Shown: piece by piece, positions 1 through 6,599 of the stretch | Layout: each line of letters opens with the position of its first letter | Numbering within the stretch: the stretch's first letter is position 1 | Assembly: GCA_004556545.1 (NCBI GenBank) | Contig: SFGO01000039.1 | Span: forward strand, 1-21,220 | Direction of reading: 5' to 3' | Length of the DNA: 21,220 bases | From: Clostridiales bacterium | Lineage (GTDB): Bacteria > Bacillota > Clostridia > Christensenellales > Aristaeellaceae | The notes under the pieces: model-generated | The model's database searches: none | What the model was told of the DNA's origin: nothing | The model's input: only the letters and a program-made list of their open reading frames with translations | Program-made: the position numbers and the translations under genes

Positions 1-37
1 CTCCTTTCGGTTGGTTTGTGTCAACTCTACTATACCA
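1..37 (-). promoter_or_regulatory. Promoter and ribosome binding site of a divergent gene off the left edge
   Basis: Read on the minus strand, bases 37-29 give TGGTATAGT, an extended -10 element (TGn plus TATAGT, one mismatch to TATAAT). Transcription would begin near base 22. Bases 7-1 then read AAAGGAG, a strong ribosome binding site, so a start codon is expected a few bases beyond the window. No good -35 box sits 15-19 bases upstream, which is tolerable for an extended -10 promoter. The gene itself cannot be seen. Confidence 0.5.
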
Positions 38-96
38 CATGGAGTCCTCCGGTCTCTTTCTTTTGCCCTTACTGTCCAATATGTATTGTAGCTCTA

Positions 97-125
97 CAGG
101 CGGGAAAAAATCCGCCGCTGTTTTT
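97..125 (+). terminator. Hairpin with T-run, terminator-like
   Basis: GGCGG (99-103) pairs with CCGCC (112-116) around an A-rich loop and is followed, after GCTG, by TTTTT at 121-125. On the plus strand this looks like a weak intrinsic terminator. No plus-strand gene is visible upstream, and the T-run merges into the -35 region of the next promoter, so it may be fortuitous. Confidence 0.3.
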
Positions 126-126
126 A

Positions 127-155
127 TTTGCATTTCCATGGCTTTGTGGTACAAT
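127..155 (+). promoter_or_regulatory. Predicted sigma-A promoter for the EEP hydrolase operon
   Basis: TTTGCA (127-132), a 17-base spacer and TACAAT (150-155), with an upstream TGG (147-149) giving an extended -10. The predicted transcript start near 162 leaves a leader of about 35 bases before the TTG start at 197. That geometry argues against the upstream in-frame starts at 128 and 164. Confidence 0.55.
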
Positions 156-196
156 CAGGGCAAATGACAGCAGAAATCGGAAGGGATGGAAGCACG

Positions 197-1252
197 TTGA
201 AAAAATTGCTGAAATTTCTGGGGATCGTCCTATTGGTGGTCGTGGTAGCCGCAGCCGGGCTGATCGGCTATCTGACGGCGACGGAATTCAATCCGGATCC
301 GATTGAACCGGTGGAGGTGACAGCCGCCGCCCGGAACCGTTCGGTGAAGGTGGGGGAAATGCTGAAGATCGTCTCCTTCAATACCGGCTATGCCGGACTG
401 GACCGGACGCAGGATTTCTTTATGGACGGCGGAACCGGCGTAAAGCCGGAAAGTAAGGAACGGGTCAACGCCAATCTGGCGGGAATTCTGGGCGCGCTGA
501 ACGCTCAGAATGCGCAAATCTATTTTCTGCAGGAGACGGACGTGGATTCCGCCCGTACCTACGGCGTAAACGAGGTGGAGTACTACCGCCATGGGCTGAG
601 CCTGAATACGGCCTTTGCCGCCAACTATAAGACTGCATTTGTGCCCTATCCCTGGCCGCCCATCGGACGGGTTCACAGCGGCCTGACGACCCTGACGGAG
701 CTTCAGATAACGGAAGCGACCCGGGAAAGCCTGCCGGTTCCCTTCCAATGGCCCCTGCGCATCGCCAATCTCAAGCGCTGCATGCTGGTGGAACGGGTGC
801 CGGTCGAGGGGACGGACAAGGAGCTGGTGCTGGTCAACTTCCATCTGGAAGCCTATGACGACGGCGAGGGCAAGGTGGCTCAGACCCGGCAGCTGGTGGA
901 ACTGATGAAGGCCGAATACCGCAACGGCAACTACGTCATCGCGGGCGGCGATTTCAACCAGACCTTCGCGGAAGCCGCCCATATCGGCGGAAGCTGGGAG
1001 AGTAAATGGACGCCCGGCGTTTTCGCCGAGGACGAGCTGCCCCATTATATCAAACTGGTCTACGACGGTACGCGCCCCAGCTGCCGCTCGCTGGATCAGC
1101 CCTATACCGGCGACCGGAAAAACCATGCCTTTTATTTGATCGACGGCTTCCTGATGACGGATAACGTGAAGCTGAACCATGTGGAAACCGTGGATCTGAA
1201 CTTTGAATATTCCGATCACAATCCCGTGATGGTGCAGGTAACGCTGCAATAA
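197..1252 (+). CDS. Membrane-anchored endonuclease/exonuclease/phosphatase family protein
   Basis: This is a 351-residue metal-dependent phosphodiesterase or phosphatase of the EEP (DNase I-like) fold. Residues 8-26 form one hydrophobic segment after MKKLLK, so the enzyme is probably exported and held at the membrane or cleaved. The fold's hallmarks appear in order: SFNTG at 60-64 (metal-site Asn62), LQETD at 111-115 (Glu113), NFHLE at 214-218, GGDFN at 250-254 (Asp252, Asn254), and YSDHNP at 338-343 (Asp340, His341). I chose the TTG at 197 because it follows an AAGGGATGGA-type ribosome binding site and puts the Lys-rich, hydrophobic leader at the very N-terminus; an in-frame TTG at 128 and ATG at 164 lie upstream but precede or abut the predicted transcript start. 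The family covers nucleases, inositol phosphatases and sphingomyelinases, so the substrate is open. The next gene starts 18 bases on and is probably co-transcribed. Confidence 0.85.
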   Translation: MKKLLKFLGIVLLVVVVAAAGLIGYLTATEFNPDPIEPVEVTAAARNRSVKVGEMLKIVSFNTGYAGLDRTQDFFMDGGTGVKPESKERVNANLAGILGALNAQNAQIYFLQETDVDSARTYGVNEVEYYRHGLSLNTAFAANYKTAFVPYPWPPIGRVHSGLTTLTELQITEATRESLPVPFQWPLRIANLKRCMLVERVPVEGTDKELVLVNFHLEAYDDGEGKVAQTRQLVELMKAEYRNGNYVIAGGDFNQTFAEAAHIGGSWESKWTPGVFAEDELPHYIKLVYDGTRPSCRSLDQPYTGDRKNHAFYLIDGFLMTDNVKLNHVETVDLNFEYSDHNPVMVQVTLQ

Positions 1253-1270
1253 CGAAAGGAGAAACCGTTT

Positions 1271-2701
1271 ATGAAGCCTTGGGAAAACGTTTCGGTTCCG
1301 GAAGAAGCCGGAATATCCTCCAAGGGGCTGCTGCGCTATCTGGATGCGGTGGAAGCGGCCGGACTGGAACACCATTCCATTTTGATCTGGAAGGACGGCA
1401 AGCTGGCCTGCAAGCTGAATTTTGCCCCGTATGACGACCAGACTCCGCATGTGCTGTTTTCGCTGAGCAAGTCCTTTACGTCCGCCGCGGCGGGCTTTGC
1501 CGTCAGCGAGGGGCTGCTCCGCTGGGACTCTAAAGTGGTGGATGTGCTGAAGGACAAAGCCCCGGCTCATCCCTCCGAATGGCTGAAGCAGGTCACGCTG
1601 GCCCATCTGCTGACCATGGGTTCCGGCCTGAAGCCGGAGTCAGACGAGATCGATCATCTGGTTCCGCCGGCGGAAGACCACCGGAAAAGCGAAGGGCCGG
1701 ACTGGGCAAGAGCCGTTCTTTCCCACGATTGCGACCATCAGCCCGGAACCCATTTCCACTACAACAGCCACGGCACCTATCTGGTCAGCGCCATGGTGCA
1801 GCGGGTGACCGGGCAGAACATCCGGGATTATCTCATGCCCCGCCTGTTTGAACCGCTGGGCATCCCGAAGCCTTATTGGGACTGCTGCCCGCAGGGCGTG
1901 TGCTGCGGCGGCTGGGGCCTGCACCTTTCCTCCGACAGCATCCTGCGCTTTGGCATTTGCCTCCTTCAGAACGGCGTGTGGCAGGGACGGCAGGTGCTGC
2001 CCGTGGAATGGCTGAAGCTGGCCACGGCAAAGCAGATCGATAATTCCAACGGCAATCCAGAGCCGGAAAACGAGTGGCATCAGGGCTACGGCTATCAGTT
2101 CTGGCGCACCAGAGAGAACCGCTTCCGGGGCGACGGCATGTACGGCCAGCTGTGCATGGTGTCCCCGGACGACCATATGGTCGTGGCCGTTACGGCGGGT
2201 ATCGTCGATATGGGCATGGAAATGAAGCTGATGCACGACTACCTGTTCCCGTCAGGCACCATGGAACCCGGGACGGCGGAAGAGCAGAAGACACTGCTGG
2301 AACGGGCGGCGAAGCTGGCCTACCCCTGGCCTGCGGATGACGGCTCCGGCGTTTTTCAGCCCGGCACGTATGGATGTGACGAGCTGACGCTGACCATCGA
2401 GCCGGTGGAGGACGGTGTGCTTCCCGTGACGATTGCCCCGGCAGAGGCCGGCGAGATCAGCATGCGGCTGGGCGTTGGCCAGCCTGCGGCTTACACCCGG
2501 CCCTGCGATATGCCCGGCGCGCCTGATCTTCACTGTCTGGCGGCCTGCGGCTGGCACGAAGGAACGCTGATTCTGACCGACCGTACCCCGGACGGCCCCT
2601 TTACGCTTCATGCGTCGCTGCGGCTGGAAGGGGAAGAAATGGTGCTGAAGGTAAGCGGCGCAGGCAGCCCCAACAAGACCTTTACCCTGAAAAAACGCTA
2701 A
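1271..2701 (+). CDS. Beta-lactamase-family serine hydrolase (class C / penicillin-binding-like)
   Basis: This 476-residue protein has the serine beta-lactamase/D-Ala-D-Ala peptidase fold. The SxxK nucleophile motif is SLSK at 64-67 within FSLSKSFTS, and the second active-site motif is YNS at 164-166 (HYNSHGTY), the position of YxN in AmpC. HQGYGYQFW at 270-278 and GDGMYGQ at 287-293 match conserved stretches in this family. About 140 residues from 331 on form a separate C-terminal region rich in beta-type sequence, often seen in these esterase/amidase relatives. No signal peptide is visible, so it is probably cytoplasmic, unlike true secreted beta-lactamases. AAAGGAG at 1255-1261 sits nine bases before the ATG. 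The usual roles are esterase, peptidase or amidase on unknown small substrates; antibiotic resistance should not be assumed. Confidence 0.88.
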   Translation: MKPWENVSVPEEAGISSKGLLRYLDAVEAAGLEHHSILIWKDGKLACKLNFAPYDDQTPHVLFSLSKSFTSAAAGFAVSEGLLRWDSKVVDVLKDKAPAHPSEWLKQVTLAHLLTMGSGLKPESDEIDHLVPPAEDHRKSEGPDWARAVLSHDCDHQPGTHFHYNSHGTYLVSAMVQRVTGQNIRDYLMPRLFEPLGIPKPYWDCCPQGVCCGGWGLHLSSDSILRFGICLLQNGVWQGRQVLPVEWLKLATAKQIDNSNGNPEPENEWHQGYGYQFWRTRENRFRGDGMYGQLCMVSPDDHMVVAVTAGIVDMGMEMKLMHDYLFPSGTMEPGTAEEQKTLLERAAKLAYPWPADDGSGVFQPGTYGCDELTLTIEPVEDGVLPVTIAPAEAGEISMRLGVGQPAAYTRPCDMPGAPDLHCLAACGWHEGTLILTDRTPDGPFTLHASLRLEGEEMVLKVSGAGSPNKTFTLKKR

Positions 2702-2809
2702 AAAGTTACAGAAAAAGGGCCGGTTTTACATTTTTCCCTTCCTTTTTTGACGCTTTTCAGGTAAAATGCAGAAGAAAATAAGAAAAGAAGCAGGCAGGAA
2801 GGGATATTC

Positions 2810-3676
2810 ATGTACGAGGTCATCGTCAATCCGGCGGCACGGAACGGACAGGCAAAGGAGATCGGTCAGGAGGCCGAACGCTATCTGAAGGAAAAACAGG
2901 TGGATTTCATCATCCGCTATACGGAATATCCGGGTCATGCCACGGAACTGGCCCGCGACGCCGCCAGCCGGGGCGTGGAAACGGTCATCGCCATGGGCGG
3001 CGACGGCACGGTCTGCGAAACCGCCGCCGGGCTGGTGCATACGAATACCTCGCTGGGCATCGTACCTGCCGGAACGGGCAACGATTTCATCAAGACCATC
3101 GGCACGCCCCGACAGTGGAAGGAAGCGCTGGACTTTATCCTGACCCATCCCGCCCGCCCCGTCAATACCGGCGAGGTAAACGACCGTTTCTTCATGAACG
3201 TGTGCGGCGGCGGCTTCGATGTGCTGACCCTGACCTATGCGCTGGAAGCCAAGAAGCATGTAAAGGGCATCTGGCCCTACCTGTACGGCGTGCTTCGGGC
3301 CATCCGCACCTTTCAACCCTTCCGGATGCATATCGAGGTGGGCGACGATCTGATCATGGACAGGGACTGCATGATCTGTTCCATCGCCAATGGACGCTAC
3401 ATCGGCGGCGGTATCCCCATTGCCTCCATGGCGGATGTGGAGGATGGCCTGCTGGACGTGCTCGTGGTGGATGCGGTGCCCCGCTGGAAGATCCCGTTCT
3501 ATCTGCCCTCGCTGATGAGCGGAAATCTGTATAAGAAGAAAGTGGCCCATCATTACCGGGCCAAGACCTGCGCCCTCAGTTCGCCCGGCATGATGCTCAA
3601 TCTGGACGGGGAGATCCTGCCGATCCCGGAAAGCCACTATCAGGTGGTCACGGACGCGCTGAAAGTACATTGGTAA
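2810..3676 (+). CDS. Diacylglycerol kinase family lipid kinase (YegS/DgkB type)
   Basis: This 288-residue protein belongs to the DAGK catalytic family, which phosphorylates diacylglycerol or related lipids with ATP at the inner face of the membrane. Visible motifs are VNPAARNG at 6-13 (nucleotide binding), GGDGT at 63-67 (the catalytic-loop signature) and PAGTGNDF at 86-93. A second conserved stretch, NGRYIGGG, is followed by ADVEDGLLDVLVV. Length matches the family (about 290-300). AGGAAGGGA lies just upstream of the ATG. The 108-base gap before it is A/T-rich with a TAAAAT at 2762-2767 but no convincing -35, so it may be read through from the hydrolase gene or use its own weak promoter. In Firmicutes such kinases return diacylglycerol released by lipoteichoic acid synthesis to the phospholipid pool; whether that is the job here is inference. 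Confidence 0.92.
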   Translation: MYEVIVNPAARNGQAKEIGQEAERYLKEKQVDFIIRYTEYPGHATELARDAASRGVETVIAMGGDGTVCETAAGLVHTNTSLGIVPAGTGNDFIKTIGTPRQWKEALDFILTHPARPVNTGEVNDRFFMNVCGGGFDVLTLTYALEAKKHVKGIWPYLYGVLRAIRTFQPFRMHIEVGDDLIMDRDCMICSIANGRYIGGGIPIASMADVEDGLLDVLVVDAVPRWKIPFYLPSLMSGNLYKKKVAHHYRAKTCALSSPGMMLNLDGEILPIPESHYQVVTDALKVHW

Positions 3677-3734
3677 TGCGTTTGTAAACCTTTTTTGAAC
3701 ATTGGCGGCGCTGGCTCATTTCCTGTCCGTTCTA

Positions 3735-3743
3735 TGCTATAAT
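3735..3743 (+). promoter_or_regulatory. Extended -10 promoter with perfect TATAAT
   Basis: TGC followed by TATAAT at 3738-3743 is a textbook extended -10 element. No -35 box is evident 15-19 bases upstream (the bases there read CTCATT). The predicted start near 3750 gives a leader of about 77 bases before the gene at 3827. Confidence 0.65.
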
Positions 3744-3826
3744 AAAAATGGAGACGGTTCCGCCGCTCCGGCGGATGTTTCTCTTGTCAACGCAATATGG
3801 AATATGATGGAAAGGAAGGTGTGCTT

Positions 3827-4294
3827 ATGGCACAGTTTGGAAATAAGGTAAAGCTGACGATTCTCAAGGGAATGGAGGCCATCGGACAGGGCGCGTCCAA
3901 TCTGGCCAGCAACGCCCAGCAGCGGCTGCAGGAGCTGAATATGGAAAACCAGCGTCGTGAGCTGCTCAACGCTTTCCCGCTGAAGGCCTATGAACTCTGG
4001 CAGAAGGGCGAAAGCCTGCCCCAGCCGTTGGAAGAGATGCTGACGGAGCTGAAGGAGGTTGACGAGCGCCTGAACCTGATCCGGGCTCAGCGCTTTGCCA
4101 AGGTGGAGGAGAAGAAGCAGAATCCCGAAACAGCCTCCGAAGAAAGCCCGGCAGAGAAACCCGCTTCGGAAGAAACAGAGGATGCGGGCGAAGCACCGGC
4201 AGATGTGCCGGAAGAAGCTCCTGTTTCGGAGCCGGAGGCCGGGGAAGAGACCGACGTTCCGCCGGAAGAAGGCGAAACCGGCGATAACGCGTAA
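3827..4294 (+). CDS. Small coiled-coil protein with long acidic tail, unknown function
   Basis: I do not recognise this 155-residue protein at family level. The first 90 or so residues (MAQFGNKVKLTI onward) are predicted helical and amphipathic, including an RLQELNMENQRRELLNAF stretch typical of coiled coils. This half resembles the N-terminal helical part of small Clostridia proteins usually annotated as zinc-ribbon domain proteins, but there is no cysteine and so no zinc ribbon. From about residue 95 the chain is a low-complexity Glu/Pro/Ala tail (repeats of the EEsPAEKPasEE kind). There is no signal peptide or membrane segment. ATG 3827 is preferred over ATG 3797 because GGAAAGGAAGG ends seven bases before it. 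The gene has its own promoter (3735-3743) and its own strong terminator (4308-4342), so it is a monocistronic unit, which supports it being real. Confidence 0.75.
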   Translation: MAQFGNKVKLTILKGMEAIGQGASNLASNAQQRLQELNMENQRRELLNAFPLKAYELWQKGESLPQPLEEMLTELKEVDERLNLIRAQRFAKVEEKKQNPETASEESPAEKPASEETEDAGEAPADVPEEAPVSEPEAGEETDVPPEEGETGDNA

Positions 4295-4307
4295 GGATGA
4301 TAAAAAC

Positions 4308-4342
4308 CGGCGCAGAAGAGCCAAACCTTCTGCGCCGATTTT
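4308..4342 (+). terminator. Strong intrinsic terminator
   Basis: An 11-bp perfect stem, CGGCGCAGAAG (4308-4318) with CTTCTGCGCCG (4327-4337), an eight-base loop, then ATTTT. It begins 13 bases after the stop codon of the small acidic-tailed protein. Confidence 0.85.
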
Positions 4343-4375
4343 CGGGTATACCGCATGCAATGGAGGAACATATCG

Positions 4376-5575
4376 ATGACCAACGGCACAAGGATCACCG
4401 CATTTCTCTGCGCCCTGCTGCTTCTTGCCTGCTGTCTGCCGACGGTTTCCGCACAGGCCAAAACCGTGGCGGAGTGGCTGGAAGGCTATGAAACGGGCGA
4501 GGTCTGGTTCGGCGAGGATTTTGCCTACGATATTACCGATACTGAGGCCTGCTGGGAGCTTCTGATGAAGCCCATCACCGTACTGGACGCGGGGGAAAAA
4601 GAGGCCATTGCGCCGCGAAAGACCCCCGGCGGCGATAAAGTCAACACGGACAAGCTGGGCGGCACCATCAACGGCGCGTCTGCCGCTGTTCGCGTGCTGG
4701 GCGAGGACGAGGACGGCTGGACGCTGATCGAGGGGCTGGACTACTACAACCGGCTCATTCGCGGCTATGTGAAAACCAGCCTGCTCAAGACGGTTACGCC
4801 CAGCAATGAAATGGGCATTATCATCGACAAGCTGACCCAACGGCTGTATGTGTTTATTGACGGCGAGTACTTTTCCAGCTGTGCTGTCTCCACCGGTCTG
4901 CCCAACGATGAGCAGCCCTACAACGAAACCGCCGCGGGCGAGTACCTGATGGTCAGCCGGGTGGGGGATTTTGACAGCGAGGGCATGATCTGTGCCAGGG
5001 CTATTCGCTTTAACGGCGGCGACATGATCCACGAGGTGCCCTATACCCTGCTGGCCGACGGCGGAAAGCGCTATACCAAGTGGGAGTCCCAGCTGGGACA
5101 GCGGGCCAGCCACGGCTGCGTCCGCACGGCCCGCATTGCCAACGAGGACGGCCTGAACGAAAAATGGATCTGGGATCATTACAAAAAATACACCAAGGTC
5201 ATCGTGTGGGATGACAAGGGACGGACACTGCCCTACCCGGATGATGCAACGGCGCTGTACTACAACCCTGACGGCGGAAGCTACTATCACTCCACGGCGA
5301 ATTGCAGCTCTGTCCGTTCCCGCTACCTGCCGCTGACGGCCTTCACCTACGGCGAGCTGGATACCGGGGTTTTTGCCAAGCTGGAGCCCTGCTCCGCCTG
5401 CCAGCCGCCCCGCCGCAAGGCGCAGATCGACCAGGAAAACGCCGCCCGGGGCGGAACGGTTCCCGAAGCGACGGCTGCGCCGGAAACGACGCCGGAACCC
5501 GATACGCCGGAGAACACCACGCTTCCCTCTGACGGAGAGGAAGACGTGGAAATTACGCTGGTCTTCCACGATTGA
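4376..5575 (+). CDS. Secreted L,D-transpeptidase (YkuD) with SH3-like and C-terminal Cys-rich modules
   Basis: This 399-residue exported enzyme forms or edits 3-3 peptidoglycan cross-links. A signal peptide covers residues 1-26 or so (hydrophobic FLCALLLLACCL, cleavage near VSA-QA). Residues 95-140 look like a bacterial SH3 domain (GASAAVRVLG, then GYVKTSLL). The YkuD domain begins at GIIIDKLTQRLYVF (147-160) and contains His219 (MIHEVPY) and the catalytic SHGCVR at 245-250 with Cys248. A small C-terminal module has YYH at 303-305, Cys310, and PCSAC at 338-342; this spacing resembles the Ada-like YH-x-C...PC-x-x-C fragment found on other exported proteins. The end is a Thr/Pro/Glu-rich tail. 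TGGAGGA at 4361-4367 sits eight bases before ATG 4376, so the upstream in-frame ATG at 4355 is rejected. No clear promoter lies between the preceding terminator and the gene. Confidence 0.93.
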   Translation: MTNGTRITAFLCALLLLACCLPTVSAQAKTVAEWLEGYETGEVWFGEDFAYDITDTEACWELLMKPITVLDAGEKEAIAPRKTPGGDKVNTDKLGGTINGASAAVRVLGEDEDGWTLIEGLDYYNRLIRGYVKTSLLKTVTPSNEMGIIIDKLTQRLYVFIDGEYFSSCAVSTGLPNDEQPYNETAAGEYLMVSRVGDFDSEGMICARAIRFNGGDMIHEVPYTLLADGGKRYTKWESQLGQRASHGCVRTARIANEDGLNEKWIWDHYKKYTKVIVWDDKGRTLPYPDDATALYYNPDGGSYYHSTANCSSVRSRYLPLTAFTYGELDTGVFAKLEPCSACQPPRRKAQIDQENAARGGTVPEATAAPETTPEPDTPENTTLPSDGEEDVEITLVFHD

Positions 5576-5602
5576 GAAGACAATCTTCAAAAAGAAACAA
5601 AC

Positions 5603-5632
5603 AGAGCCGGGGACGCGCTTGTCCCCGGCTCT
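5603..5632. terminator. Bidirectional intrinsic terminator between convergent genes
   Basis: A 12-bp perfect stem, AGAGCCGGGGAC (5603-5614) with GTCCCCGGCTCT (5621-5632), and a six-base loop. On the minus strand it is followed by a U-rich run (TGTTTGTTTCTTTTTG, from 5602 down); on the plus strand the tail is a short CTTTG. It lies between the L,D-transpeptidase stop (5575) and the dipeptidase stop (5648). Confidence 0.85.
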
Positions 5633-5647
5633 TTGCATATCTGAAAA

Positions 5648-6550
5648 TTATTCGTAGTGGTCGATCTGAGACAGATAGCGAGCGAAATTTTCTCCCGCTA
5701 CGTTTTTGATGAGCGCTTCATCAAAGCCGCGCTGCTGCATCCGCTCAAAGAGCGCCGGGATCTGGTCGGGGGTACGAAGCCCCTCGGGATAGCTGTCAAT
5801 GCCGTCAAAATCGCTGCCCAGTCCAACGCAGCGCTCGCCGCCCAGATCACACATGTAAGCAATATGGTCGATCAGGTCGTCTACGGTAGCCTGCCCCGAT
5901 TCCTTCAGAAAAACCGGGTAGAAGTTTACGCCCACATAGCCGCCTGCATGGAACAGGGCGCGAAGCTGCTCGTCCGTCAGGTTCCGGGGATGGTCGCACA
6001 GCGCCCGGGCGCAGCTGTGGGAAGCCATGGGCGGAACGCTGCTCTCCATCAGCTCCCAGGAGCCACGCTCGTTTAGATGGGAAATATCCAGCGCAATATG
6101 CTGCTTGCGCAGCTCTTTCGCCACCTGCCAGCCGAAAGGCGTCAGCCCGTTGTCGGAGCCCTTTACCGCCGGATGAGCCAGCAGGTTTTCGTTGTTCCAG
6201 ACCAGCGCGGCAATGCGCACGCCCAGTTCCGCAAAGCGCTGCACGGAGGAAAGATCATCCCCGAAGGCTTCGCCGCCCTCAATGGTCAACAGGACGTTGG
6301 CTTTGTCGGGCTGAGCTTCTTCAATGCGGCGGATTTGATGAAAGCCCTTCTTTTTCAGCTGCTCGAAATTTTCCAGCTCCCGGTCGATCAGAAAACGATC
6401 GTCGCCCTTGAGCCCGTTGCCGCCCACAAACAGGGCCAGCGCCTGCACCCAGGTGTGCCCCGGATGGAGCAGCCTTTTCAGCGTGATATCGGTATTCCTG
6501 GTATATTGCATCCGGTAGAGCGTATCGGCATGGGTGTCGCAGATCAGCAT
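5648..6550 (-). CDS. Membrane dipeptidase family (M19, renal-dipeptidase-like) metallopeptidase
   Basis: This 300-residue protein is a peptidase family M19 zinc dipeptidase of the amidohydrolase fold. The metal and active-site residues are all in place: HADT at 7-10 (His7, Asp9), EGGEAF at 91-96 (bridging Glu91), DISH at 155-158 with His158, ASHS at 177-179 (His178), DHPRNLTD at 186-193 (Arg189), and GSDFDGID at 245-252 (Asp at the catalytic SDFDG). There is no signal peptide, so it is cytoplasmic, as in most bacterial members. It hydrolyses dipeptides, some members preferring L-D or D-Ala-containing ones. The start at 6550 follows AAGGGAAG on the minus strand; a longer reading frame to 6616 would lack a ribosome binding site. 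It lies 49 bases downstream of the GMP-synthase-like gene, in the same direction, and is likely co-transcribed. Confidence 0.93.
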   Translation of the reverse strand: MLICDTHADTLYRMQYTRNTDITLKRLLHPGHTWVQALALFVGGNGLKGDDRFLIDRELENFEQLKKKGFHQIRRIEEAQPDKANVLLTIEGGEAFGDDLSSVQRFAELGVRIAALVWNNENLLAHPAVKGSDNGLTPFGWQVAKELRKQHIALDISHLNERGSWELMESSVPPMASHSCARALCDHPRNLTDEQLRALFHAGGYVGVNFYPVFLKESGQATVDDLIDHIAYMCDLGGERCVGLGSDFDGIDSYPEGLRTPDQIPALFERMQQRGFDEALIKNVAGENFARYLSQIDHYE

Positions 6551-6599
6551 CCAAACCACTTCCCTTCGTAAAAAATGATGTATGCAGGGACGAAAAACG

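Noticed and set aside
230..1606. 458-codon minus-strand frame at the left end
   Set aside because: Overlaps the EEP hydrolase, whose catalytic motifs are all present on the plus strand.
1271..2701. Antibiotic-resistance beta-lactamase
   Set aside because: The fold is shared with esterases and peptidases; no signal peptide and no KTG motif is evident, so resistance cannot be claimed.
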